Assembly: GCA_001874265.1 (NCBI GenBank)
Contig: MPDD01000016.1
Location: 1-52,628 of the forward strand
DNA from: Bacteroidetes bacterium MedPE-SWsnd-G1
Lineage (GTDB): Bacteria > Bacteroidota > Bacteroidia > Flavobacteriales > Flavobacteriaceae
Direction: 5' to 3'
Length of the DNA: 52,628 nt
Positions 35,101 to 42,998 of the stretch are shown here, in pieces. The notes beneath the pieces are model-generated. The model was not told the DNA's origin and made no database searches. It saw only the letters and a list, made by a program, of their open reading frames with translations. Within the stretch, counting starts at the first letter, position 1; each line of letters opens with the position of its first letter. The translations under genes and the position numbers were made by a program.

Positions 35101-37431
35101 TTACTTTTTAATGGGCTGATGGTTACTCAGTGAATAGGGAGCATTTTCTGGTTTTGAAGCCCATTTTTTATTTGGAGAGCTATCCATTCTAAAATTTATT
35201 TGACCTCCATTTTGAACATCGTCAAATTTTAAGAAACTATTTTCTTGAGGCCTTCCATTTAGGGTAGCATCTTGGATGTAATAATTTTGTTTTGAGTTGT
35301 TTTCTGCCGAAACGGTAAAAGTATTTCCGTTTTGTAGATGTAACGTTGCTTTGTCAAATAAAGGACTTCCAATCACATACTCATCAACTGCAGAGGTTAC
35401 AGGATAAAACCCTAAAGAACTAAATACATACCAAGCAGAGGTTTGTCCATTATCTTCATCACCACAGTAACCATCTGGAGTTGCTGAATATAATTTAGTT
35501 AAAACATCACGAATCTTTTCTTGCGATTTATAGGGTTGTTGAGCGTAATTATACAAATAGATCATGTGTTGAATTGGTTGATTTCCGTGTGCATAATTCC
35601 CCATGTTTACAATTTGCATTTCTCTAATTTCATGAATGGTAAATCCGTAGTAAGAATCATCGAATTCTGGAGCCATTTCAAAAACTTCATCTAATTTATT
35701 TACAAAACTATCACTACCTCCCATTAAGTCTATCAACCCTTGAACATCATGAAAAACGGACCACGTATAATGCAAACTATTTCCTTCTGTAAAAGCGTCT
35801 CCCCATTTTAAAGGATTGAATGGCGTCATAAAGTTGCCATCATTATTTTTACCACGCATCCAATTGGTTTCTGGATCGAATAGGTTTTTATAGTTTAGAG
35901 ATTGTTCATAATATTTATGTGCTATTTCTTCTTTGCCCAGTTTTTCAGCCATCTTAGCAATGGTAAAATCAGCAAATGCATATTCCAACGTACGTGCAGC
36001 ATTTTCATGAATTCCAATATTGTAAGGCACAAAACCTAGTTCATTATATTCATCTATTCCCGCTCTTCCAACAGAGTTTACTGGCCTACCTTCAGATTCA
36101 GTAGCGTTTTTAAGCATGGCCTCTAATAAAACTTCTGCATCCATATTGTCTACACCCTTTAAGAAAGCATCGGAAATAATTGGGGCAGAGTTGGATCCGA
36201 TCATGCAATCTCTATGTCCTGGGCTAGCCCATTCTGGTAACCAACCAGATTCTTTGTAAGTATTAGCCAAACCGTCCATTATTTTACTATTCAATTCTGG
36301 ATACATCATATTAAAAAATGGAAATACCGCTCTAAACGTATCCCAAAAACCATTATCAGTAAACATATAGCCAGGTAAAACTTCTCCGTTATAAGGACTG
36401 TAATGAACAACTTCATTATTTTCATCGTATTCGTAAAACTTTCTTGGAAAAAGTAAAACTCGATACAGACAAGAGTAGAAAGTTTCAATATTGGCAGTAT
36501 TAGAATCTTCAATTTCTATTCTGCTCAATTCTTTTTCCCATGCTTGCTCGGCTTTTGCTTTTGTTTGTTCAAAAGAGTCAGTCCCAATTTCTCTGTCTAA
36601 ATTTAATTGTGCCTGTTCTGGGCTTATGAATGAAGAAGCCACTTTTACATGTACTTTTTCTCCTTTCTTTGTTTTAAACCCTATTATCGCACCAACATGA
36701 TTCCCTTCATTGTCAGTTGAGTTTTCAATCAATTTCCAGTCATCTCCCCATGTATGATTCAATTCAAAATCCTTGTCGAATTCTGCAACAAAATAATTGT
36801 GAAAATTATCTGGAACCCCACCGCTATTGTTTCTGCAATACCCAATAATTTTTCTTTCTTTAGGTAAAATTTTTACCATAGAACCTTTAAAAAAGGCATC
36901 GAGCATTATGTAAGATTCATCAGATTCTGGAAAGGTAAATTTAAAATGTGCCGCTCTTTCGGTTGGAGAAACTTCAGCAGTAACATCATAATCTGCCAAG
37001 TACACCTGGTAATGATGAGGTTTAACAGTTTCCGCTTTATGAGAAAACCATGAACCTCTTTCATCTTCCTTATATTTTAATTTTCCAGTTGTGGCCATAA
37101 AGGAAAAAGCAGCGTAATCATTAATCCATGGGCTAGGTTGATGTGTTTGCTTGATACCTCTAATTTTATTTTCATCATATTTATAGGTCCAGCCATCACC
37201 CATTTTGGAAGTCATTGGTGTCCAAAAATTCATTCCCCAAGGAGTTGCAATTGCTGGGTAGGTATTTCCGTTTGAAAGGCTAAAACTAGAATCGGTTCCC
37301 ATTAGTGGGTTTACATAATCTACTAAAGATTGAGTAGTTGATTCGATCTTTTTAGTCTCTATTGTTTTATCACAAGCAATAAAAAGGGCTAGAATTAAAT
37401 ATCCTATAAAGTGTAATTTGAATTGTTTCAT
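35101..37431 (-). CDS. GH92-family glycosidase (lipoprotein)
   Basis: 776 residues with a lipoprotein signal (LFIAC, Cys 20). Conserved stretches include DYVNPLMGTDSSF, FWDTFRAVFPF, EGNSLHYTWSVFHD and GDEDNGQTSAWYVFSSLGFYP. The catalytic-region motifs are intact, though the usual GN-D/E-D is GDED here. The subsite motif is HGNQPIQH, with Gln where the third GH92 of the locus has Glu, suggesting altered specificity. GH92 enzymes are calcium-dependent exo-alpha-mannosidases (mostly alpha-1,2, -1,3 or phospho-linked). It lies between the DUF2231-cytochrome fusion gene and the divergent GH92 gene, all on one strand with short gaps. Confidence 0.93.
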   Translation of the reverse strand: MKQFKLHFIGYLILALFIACDKTIETKKIESTTQSLVDYVNPLMGTDSSFSLSNGNTYPAIATPWGMNFWTPMTSKMGDGWTYKYDENKIRGIKQTHQPSPWINDYAAFSFMATTGKLKYKEDERGSWFSHKAETVKPHHYQVYLADYDVTAEVSPTERAAHFKFTFPESDESYIMLDAFFKGSMVKILPKERKIIGYCRNNSGGVPDNFHNYFVAEFDKDFELNHTWGDDWKLIENSTDNEGNHVGAIIGFKTKKGEKVHVKVASSFISPEQAQLNLDREIGTDSFEQTKAKAEQAWEKELSRIEIEDSNTANIETFYSCLYRVLLFPRKFYEYDENNEVVHYSPYNGEVLPGYMFTDNGFWDTFRAVFPFFNMMYPELNSKIMDGLANTYKESGWLPEWASPGHRDCMIGSNSAPIISDAFLKGVDNMDAEVLLEAMLKNATESEGRPVNSVGRAGIDEYNELGFVPYNIGIHENAARTLEYAFADFTIAKMAEKLGKEEIAHKYYEQSLNYKNLFDPETNWMRGKNNDGNFMTPFNPLKWGDAFTEGNSLHYTWSVFHDVQGLIDLMGGSDSFVNKLDEVFEMAPEFDDSYYGFTIHEIREMQIVNMGNYAHGNQPIQHMIYLYNYAQQPYKSQEKIRDVLTKLYSATPDGYCGDEDNGQTSAWYVFSSLGFYPVTSAVDEYVIGSPLFDKATLHLQNGNTFTVSAENNSKQNYYIQDATLNGRPQENSFLKFDDVQNGGQINFRMDSSPNKKWASKPENAPYSLSNHQPIKK

Positions 37432-37452
37432 TAAGTTGATTCTAATATGATG

Positions 37453-39567
37453 TTAATGTAGCATTATTTCGTCTACGAATATCCAAGGTTTGTCTCCGGC
37501 AGCAGGATGCGATGAGGGTAACTTTTTTGGATTACTAACTATTATTTTAAAAAATTGTGATTTGGTTTCGGGAATTTTTACAACGAAACGATTTATATGG
37601 CCAATAGCGGATGGTCCTAGGCTTTTAATTTTTGTACTTCCTAAAAATTTATAAGGTCCTTGCTTGGAGTTGGAAGTGTATAAAGAGATTTTATTTGGAT
37701 ATAAAATGTAATTGTTGAAGTTTTCTAAGCAATTCACAGATAATGAAGAAATAGACTTTTGCTCTTTTAAATCTACAATAGCTTCAATATCTAATCCGTT
37801 AAATCCAGTCCATTTTCCATCTCTAAAATTTAGAGATCCTTCTTCAAAATCAAATAGTTTTGCAGCACCCGGATATCTTTTATCGGGATTAACTTTTAAT
37901 GAGAAATCTTCAATTTGTACTCCGATTTTAGAAAAACTCCGATTTAATGTTTCGCTTGGTAACCAATTGTTTTTATATACGCGTGCCATTAAATAAGCAC
38001 CTTCTTTTAAAATTATTGGCTTTGTATATAATTCCGAATGTTCATTAGGTTGTGTGCTGTCCAATGAATATCGAATTTCTGCACCTCTCATTTTTGTTTC
38101 TAAACGAATAGAAATAGTATCAACAAAAAGGGTTTTTTCCGTGTTTAAAACGGGCTTTTTTAGGGCTACTTTTTCTACAAATCCATCAAAAACACCATTG
38201 CTTATCGATACATTAAATTCTTTTTCCATATTACTCACATCACTACTAGCAATTTCTGAACTCCATGTATAAATCTTTGGAATAGGATTGTTTTCTAAAA
38301 GATCTTTTAACCCATTTAAAGTAATTTTAGTATTGTACAGGTTGAGAAACTCCAAATCTTCTAGATTGGTTATTGCTGATAAGGTTTTATCTGTAATATC
38401 CGTATTATCGAGCCTAAGTCTTTTTAAATTTGAGAAACGTTCTAGATTTTCTAACATGTTATCTGAGATTCCAGAATTGTTTAAGTCTAATTCAACAATT
38501 TGTTCGCCAATATTGTTTAATTTTTTTAGGTTTGCTTTCGTTGCGTTTTTTTCTAAAAATTTAACGGTTAATTCGGGTTTGTTGGGAACAATAGAAGTAA
38601 CACTAAAGCCCGATTCCTGAACTTTTGAAATGTCGGAATCCGATGCAAATGGAATTTTCTTTTTCTCGAGTACAAGAAATTTTGTTGCAATTCGTTTTAA
38701 AGTATCATTAATAGGTAGTGAATGGATTTTAGCCTGAAAGTCTGCATTATTACGAATCCAATATTTTAACACCCATAATTCGTCTTTAGTAAGTTGAGGT
38801 TTTCCTTCAGGCGGCATATGAGTATCGTCTGTAATTGGAAGTAAAGCACTGGAATATATTAGGCTTTCAAACGGATCATTTGGGTGAAGAACAATTCCGC
38901 TTTCACCTCCTTTTAAAATGGTTTCTTTCGTTAGAAGTGATAAATCTCCTTTCTTTTTGGTTGAATTATGACACTGTATACATTTGTCATCTAAGATTTT
39001 GTACACAACATTTTCGAATATTTTTAAACTATCAACCTCCAAAATCAAAGGTTCTTCTTCTGGTGCATAAGCGTATTCTGTAATAAAATTTTCACCATGT
39101 GTAAGGACACTTCCATAATGTCCTGCTGCACTTAAACATGCAATTGTTAAAACAAAAAAGGGAAAGAAAAGCAATCTTGTATTCTTTTGAGTGGATTTAC
39201 TCATAAAGAATAAGACGATAATCATAACCGCTGCTGCAAATCCTAAATAAAAATGAAAGTCGAGTACGGATTCATCATAACCTCCTTCTAAGGATAAAAA
39301 ATAACCTAGTAAACATGTTAATACTGCAAATACAGCTGAGAACCCTAAAGAATAATGAACTGCCTTATGTTGGTATTGTTTTTTTAATCGTCCAACAATA
39401 TCTAAATAAAATGTTATTAAAAGGGCTCCAATAGGTAGATGTAAAATCAATGGATGAAACCGGCCTAAAAATAAAATTAGTCTAGAGGGTTCCGCAGTAT
39501 CGCTATTTGCAAATGTAGAGATAGAAATAACCCCTATTAGAAATGTGAGAATATATTTTTTCAGCAT
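37453..39567 (-). CDS. DUF2231 membrane / cytochrome c / LRR / chitobiase-C / discoidin-like fusion protein
   Basis: 704 residues in at least five parts. A signal peptide (1-20) leads into a DUF2231 membrane domain (about 35-155, four helices, RFHPLILHLPIG motif with His residues). A Planctomycete-type cytochrome c domain (about 185-275) has CIQCH (196-200) and a Met at 251 (MPPEGKPQ). Leucine-rich repeats follow (about 340-430). A chitobiase/hexosaminidase C-terminal-like domain (about 475-555) carries AEIRYSLDSTQPNEHS. The discoidin-like module (567-704) ends WIFVDEIMLH. Such a chain could bind sugars outside the inner membrane and pass electrons to it. The next upstream gene encodes a stand-alone version of the last two domains. 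Confidence 0.85.
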   Translation of the reverse strand: MLKKYILTFLIGVISISTFANSDTAEPSRLILFLGRFHPLILHLPIGALLITFYLDIVGRLKKQYQHKAVHYSLGFSAVFAVLTCLLGYFLSLEGGYDESVLDFHFYLGFAAAVMIIVLFFMSKSTQKNTRLLFFPFFVLTIACLSAAGHYGSVLTHGENFITEYAYAPEEEPLILEVDSLKIFENVVYKILDDKCIQCHNSTKKKGDLSLLTKETILKGGESGIVLHPNDPFESLIYSSALLPITDDTHMPPEGKPQLTKDELWVLKYWIRNNADFQAKIHSLPINDTLKRIATKFLVLEKKKIPFASDSDISKVQESGFSVTSIVPNKPELTVKFLEKNATKANLKKLNNIGEQIVELDLNNSGISDNMLENLERFSNLKRLRLDNTDITDKTLSAITNLEDLEFLNLYNTKITLNGLKDLLENNPIPKIYTWSSEIASSDVSNMEKEFNVSISNGVFDGFVEKVALKKPVLNTEKTLFVDTISIRLETKMRGAEIRYSLDSTQPNEHSELYTKPIILKEGAYLMARVYKNNWLPSETLNRSFSKIGVQIEDFSLKVNPDKRYPGAAKLFDFEEGSLNFRDGKWTGFNGLDIEAIVDLKEQKSISSLSVNCLENFNNYILYPNKISLYTSNSKQGPYKFLGSTKIKSLGPSAIGHINRFVVKIPETKSQFFKIIVSNPKKLPSSHPAAGDKPWIFVDEIMLH

Positions 39568-39578
39568 CTATTTAATAA

Positions 39579-40379
39579 TTAATTAAAAATCCACTCATCC
39601 ATAAACAACCAGCCTTTTTTTCCTTTGCCTTCGTGCCATGATGGGATTTCAGATTCATTTTCTATTTCTAATTCAATTGCAAGTACGGATTCTTCTATTG
39701 GTATGTTTAGTATTTGTATTGAAGAATTTACATTTTTTTCTAAGGACTTTAATTCAGTAATTTCTTTTGAAATAAAAGTGTTTCCATCCTTTGAAATGGA
39801 AATTTTGATTGATCTAGGAGGAAAAATCCATGAGCCAGGACTAGATAAATATCCTAAATCAATTGATGAAATATCTGTAGGCTTTTCAAAATAGACTGTG
39901 GCATGTGCTTTATTATCAAACCCTAACCATTGCTGATCTCCAAAACTTAAAGAACCTTTTGTATGATTGGTCAAAGTATTTTCTCCAGACCCAGAATATT
40001 TTTCACTTGGTTTTGAAATCCAATGAATTGATTTAATAGATTTTCCTTTTTTAGCGATAGATGTTGTAATAGATTCGCTTGGTACTAATTCTGGATGGAA
40101 TGCTTTAAATTTAAAATTTATGGGCTCTGTAATTTTCAGTTCTCCATCAATCAATTTTGAATCCTTATTAGGTTCAGAATCATCTGTAGTGTATCTAATT
40201 TCGACATTCGGATAGTTCAATTCTGCGTTTAAGACAACAAAAGAATCAATTAATTGATTAGATATATGTATTGTTGGTTGAACCAATTGAACTTCAGATT
40301 TTTTTAAAAAATTAGAAGAACTTTTTTTACTACATGATATGAACGCCAAAATTATAATTAAGAAAACTATCGTTCTCAT
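39579..40379 (-). CDS. Lipoprotein with chitobiase-C and discoidin-like domains
   Basis: Start at ATG 40379 gives 266 residues and a clean lipobox (LAFISC, Cys 16); it overlaps the upstream NHL stop as ATGA. An ATG further out would add a non-signal leader. The first half is a chitobiase/hexosaminidase C-terminal-like fold (VEIRYTTDDSEPNKDS). The second half is the module of about 137 residues ending WLFMDEWIFN, shared with two neighbours. It is in effect a free copy of the C-terminal half of the downstream DUF2231-cytochrome fusion. No catalytic site; probable glycan- or protein-binding lipoprotein. Confidence 0.82.
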   Translation of the reverse strand: MRTIVFLIIILAFISCSKKSSSNFLKKSEVQLVQPTIHISNQLIDSFVVLNAELNYPNVEIRYTTDDSEPNKDSKLIDGELKITEPINFKFKAFHPELVPSESITTSIAKKGKSIKSIHWISKPSEKYSGSGENTLTNHTKGSLSFGDQQWLGFDNKAHATVYFEKPTDISSIDLGYLSSPGSWIFPPRSIKISISKDGNTFISKEITELKSLEKNVNSSIQILNIPIEESVLAIELEIENESEIPSWHEGKGKKGWLFMDEWIFN

Positions 40380-41419
40380 ATTCGAGTTAATTTTATGGGG
40401 TAGGTTTGCCCCGAATTCCATTGTGCAACGTATAGATTTTCTTCATCATCTACACACACATCATGAGGGTATTGAAATAACCTAATACTTTGATACAATT
40501 GATTTAATTTTCCTTGCTCGTATCTTGGCACCGTCGCTCCAGGGCATGAAACAACTTTGTTGTTTTCATCCATAATTAATAAAAACCCTGAATCTTCATT
40601 AGGTGCTTCTTTAGATTTTAGAACGGCAAAATAAATGTCTTTTTTGTGAATAACGGGTCTGCAAATTAGAGCTCCTGGAACCGGAATAGATGATAAATAG
40701 TTACCGTCTAAACTAAATCGTTTCAATACATTTTGAGCTCTTGCAGAAATTAGTAGGCAAGGATCATTTGGATCTCTATCATCGTAGCAAATACCATGCG
40801 CATTCAAAAACTGATTGTTGTCGGTTCCTTTTCCGCCAAACATATTTAGTAATTCTCCTTTATGATTGTAATGTGAAATAAATTGATTTCCATAACCGTC
40901 TGCAACATAGAAATCACCATTTGGTAGAACGGTAGTCTCTGTTGGTTTAAATTCGTCTTTGGTTGGATACTTAGTCTTATCTGAAGGGAAGTCAATTTCA
41001 AAAACAACTTTACCATCAATAGTTGTTTTTATAACTTGATGTCTCTCATAATCGGTTATCAATAAAAAATCTTCACCATTTTCTTTAAGCAATGTTAATC
41101 CATGGCCTCCTGGGTAATTGGTTCCCCAAGTCTCCAAAAGTTTACCAGATTTATCGTAAATAATTACATTGTTCTTTGTGTGGTTGGTTAACATTACCAA
41201 TCTGCCTTTTGAATCTTGCACCATTTCATGGCAGTCCTTAACAGGTACTTTAGTTGGATCTAAATTCCCCCAATTCACATCAACTTTATATTGGTGCGAA
41301 TTATGACCTATGATAATGTCTTCATTTCTACCAATTGAAAAAGCACTGCTATACATTGGGCTTGATAAAATGCCTAAGGTGGCAAGTGATGATTGTTTTA
41401 AAAAACTACGTCTGCTCAT
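40376..41419 (-). CDS. Tat-exported NHL/six-bladed beta-propeller protein
   Basis: 347 residues. The N-terminus has a twin-arginine signal (SRRSFLKQSSLATLGILSS). The body contains propeller blades with repeated DxxGxLLxxW or YVADGYGNQFI type strands (for example KSGKLLETWG, NGDFYVADGYGNQ, LYVAQWNSGQ), typical of NHL-repeat proteins. Tat export suggests a protein folded before export, possibly carrying a cofactor. It lies 8 bases after a DUF1501 gene that is also Tat-exported, a combination I associate with Planctomycetes and their relatives. The role is unknown; scaffold or lactonase-like activity are possible. Confidence 0.85.
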   Translation of the reverse strand: MSRRSFLKQSSLATLGILSSPMYSSAFSIGRNEDIIIGHNSHQYKVDVNWGNLDPTKVPVKDCHEMVQDSKGRLVMLTNHTKNNVIIYDKSGKLLETWGTNYPGGHGLTLLKENGEDFLLITDYERHQVIKTTIDGKVVFEIDFPSDKTKYPTKDEFKPTETTVLPNGDFYVADGYGNQFISHYNHKGELLNMFGGKGTDNNQFLNAHGICYDDRDPNDPCLLISARAQNVLKRFSLDGNYLSSIPVPGALICRPVIHKKDIYFAVLKSKEAPNEDSGFLLIMDENNKVVSCPGATVPRYEQGKLNQLYQSIRLFQYPHDVCVDDEENLYVAQWNSGQTYPIKLTRI

Positions 41420-41427
41420 AAAATGGG

Positions 41428-42885
41428 TTAACTTAAAATATCGTGATTAACGTGACCGGCTATATCGGTTAGTCTGAATCTACGTCCTTGATGTTTATAA
41501 GTGAATTTTGTGTGATCAATTCCTGTTAAGTGCATTAAGGTTGCTTGTAAATCATGAACATGCATTGGGTCTTTTGCAATGTTATATCCGAATTCGTCTG
41601 TTTCTCCATAAGTGAATCCAGGTTTAATTCCACCACCGGCCATAAACATGGTAAAGCATCTTGGATGGTGGTCTCTACCATAAGTTGTATCCGTTAATGC
41701 CCCTTGGCTGTAGTTAGTTCTTCCGAATTCACCACCCCAGATAACCAATGTGTCGTCTAACAGACCACGTTGTTTTAAATCCATTATTAAGGCAGCAGTG
41801 GCTTGATCCACATCTTTTGCTTGCCCGCTTAATTGTGTTGGCAAATTATCATGTTGATCCCAGCCCATGTGGTATAACTGAACAAAACGAACGTCTTTTT
41901 CAATTAATCTTCTTGCTAATAAACAGTTTGCGGCATAGGTGCCAGGAATCATAGAGTCGGCGCCATACATTTGAATAATATGATCAGGTTCCTCATCAAT
42001 ATTCATGGTTTCTGGAACAGAAGTTTGCATTCTATAGGCCATTTCATATTGTGCAATTCTACTATTTATTTCAGGATCGCCAAATTCTTGTTCTTGTTTT
42101 TGATTTAATTCGCTAAGGTGATCTAGCATTTTACGACGTTCACTTCTACTCATTCCTTCAGGATCTTTTAAATATAAAACAGGGTCTTTACCAGCTCTAT
42201 ATTGAACACCTTGATGCAGGGAACTTAAAAAACCATTCCCCCATAAACGCGAATATAATGGTTGGCCAAACGGTCTTCCAGAACCTCTAGAAAGTAGTAC
42301 AGAAAAAGTTGGAAGATTGTCATTTAAACTACCTAAACCATAACTCATCCAAGCACCGATACTTGGTCTACCAGATTGTTGTGATCCCGTTTGAAAAAAA
42401 GTAATTGCCGGGTCATGATTAATAGCCTCGGTATGCATTGTTTTTATAAAACACAATTCATCTACAATTTTAGCAGTGTAGGGCATAACTTCACTTACCC
42501 ATGCTCTCGATTCTCCATATTGGTTAAATTTAAAATTACTACCAACCAATGGAAATCGTTCTTGCCCAGAAGTCATACCTGTTAATCGCTGTCCTTTACG
42601 GACGGAATCTGGTAAGTCTTGACCTCTCATTTTATTCAACATAGGTTTATAATCGAATAAATCTAGCTGAGAAGGTCCGCCACTTTGAAATAAATAAATT
42701 ACACGTTTTGCTTTGGGTGCAAAATGTGGTAGATTTAATCCAGTTGGGTTAACACTACTACCCTTAGAAAACATATTAAAAGGGTCAATCATAGAAGCAG
42801 CAGCCAATCCGCCTATTCCCAGTCCTACCTTTTTTAAGAAATGTCTTCTGTTGTTATTTAAATGATGCTTTAAATGTTCTTCCAT
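41428..42885 (-). CDS. DUF1501 Tat-exported protein (sulfatase-like fold)
   Basis: 485 residues. Tat signal NNRRHFLKKVGLGIGGLAAAS. DUF1501 landmarks: RVIYLFQSGGPSQLDLFDYKP at the mature N-terminus, the MHTEAINHDPA stretch, VQLYHMGWDQHDNLP, WGGEFGRTNYSQG and GRDHHPRCFTMFMAGGGI. DUF1501 is part of the alkaline-phosphatase/sulfatase superfamily and is almost always encoded next to PSD1 (DUF1549/DUF1553) cytochromes, as here: the start is 2 bases after the natural end of the PSD1 frame. Metal ligands are present but the substrate is unknown. Confidence 0.93.
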   Translation of the reverse strand: MEEHLKHHLNNNRRHFLKKVGLGIGGLAAASMIDPFNMFSKGSSVNPTGLNLPHFAPKAKRVIYLFQSGGPSQLDLFDYKPMLNKMRGQDLPDSVRKGQRLTGMTSGQERFPLVGSNFKFNQYGESRAWVSEVMPYTAKIVDELCFIKTMHTEAINHDPAITFFQTGSQQSGRPSIGAWMSYGLGSLNDNLPTFSVLLSRGSGRPFGQPLYSRLWGNGFLSSLHQGVQYRAGKDPVLYLKDPEGMSRSERRKMLDHLSELNQKQEQEFGDPEINSRIAQYEMAYRMQTSVPETMNIDEEPDHIIQMYGADSMIPGTYAANCLLARRLIEKDVRFVQLYHMGWDQHDNLPTQLSGQAKDVDQATAALIMDLKQRGLLDDTLVIWGGEFGRTNYSQGALTDTTYGRDHHPRCFTMFMAGGGIKPGFTYGETDEFGYNIAKDPMHVHDLQATLMHLTGIDHTKFTYKHQGRRFRLTDIAGHVNHDILS

Positions 42886-42887
42886 AA

Positions 42888-42998
42888 TTATCCTTTTACG
42901 ATGGCTTCATCTAAATTAAATACCAAACTTGTTAAAGTTGATAAACCATATATTTTTTCTGGAGCAATATTTTTGTTGCTCGTTTCTATTTTTGATGT
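42888..42998 (-). pseudogene. C-terminal tail of the PSD1 gene beyond an in-frame TAA
   Basis: Past the TAA at 42999-43001 the same frame continues for 36 sense codons to a second TAA (42888-42890). The tail contains TSLVFNLDEAIVKG, closely matching the NLDE-type C-terminal helix expected at the end of PSD1/DUF1553 proteins. The end falls 2 bases before the DUF1501 start, normal operon spacing. The internal stop is therefore most simply a nonsense change, a sequencing error or a read-through site. Confidence 0.75.

Noticed and set aside
40380-40421. Upstream extension of the chitobiase-C lipoprotein
   Set aside because: The ATG at 40379 gives a clean lipobox and an ATGA overlap with the previous gene.
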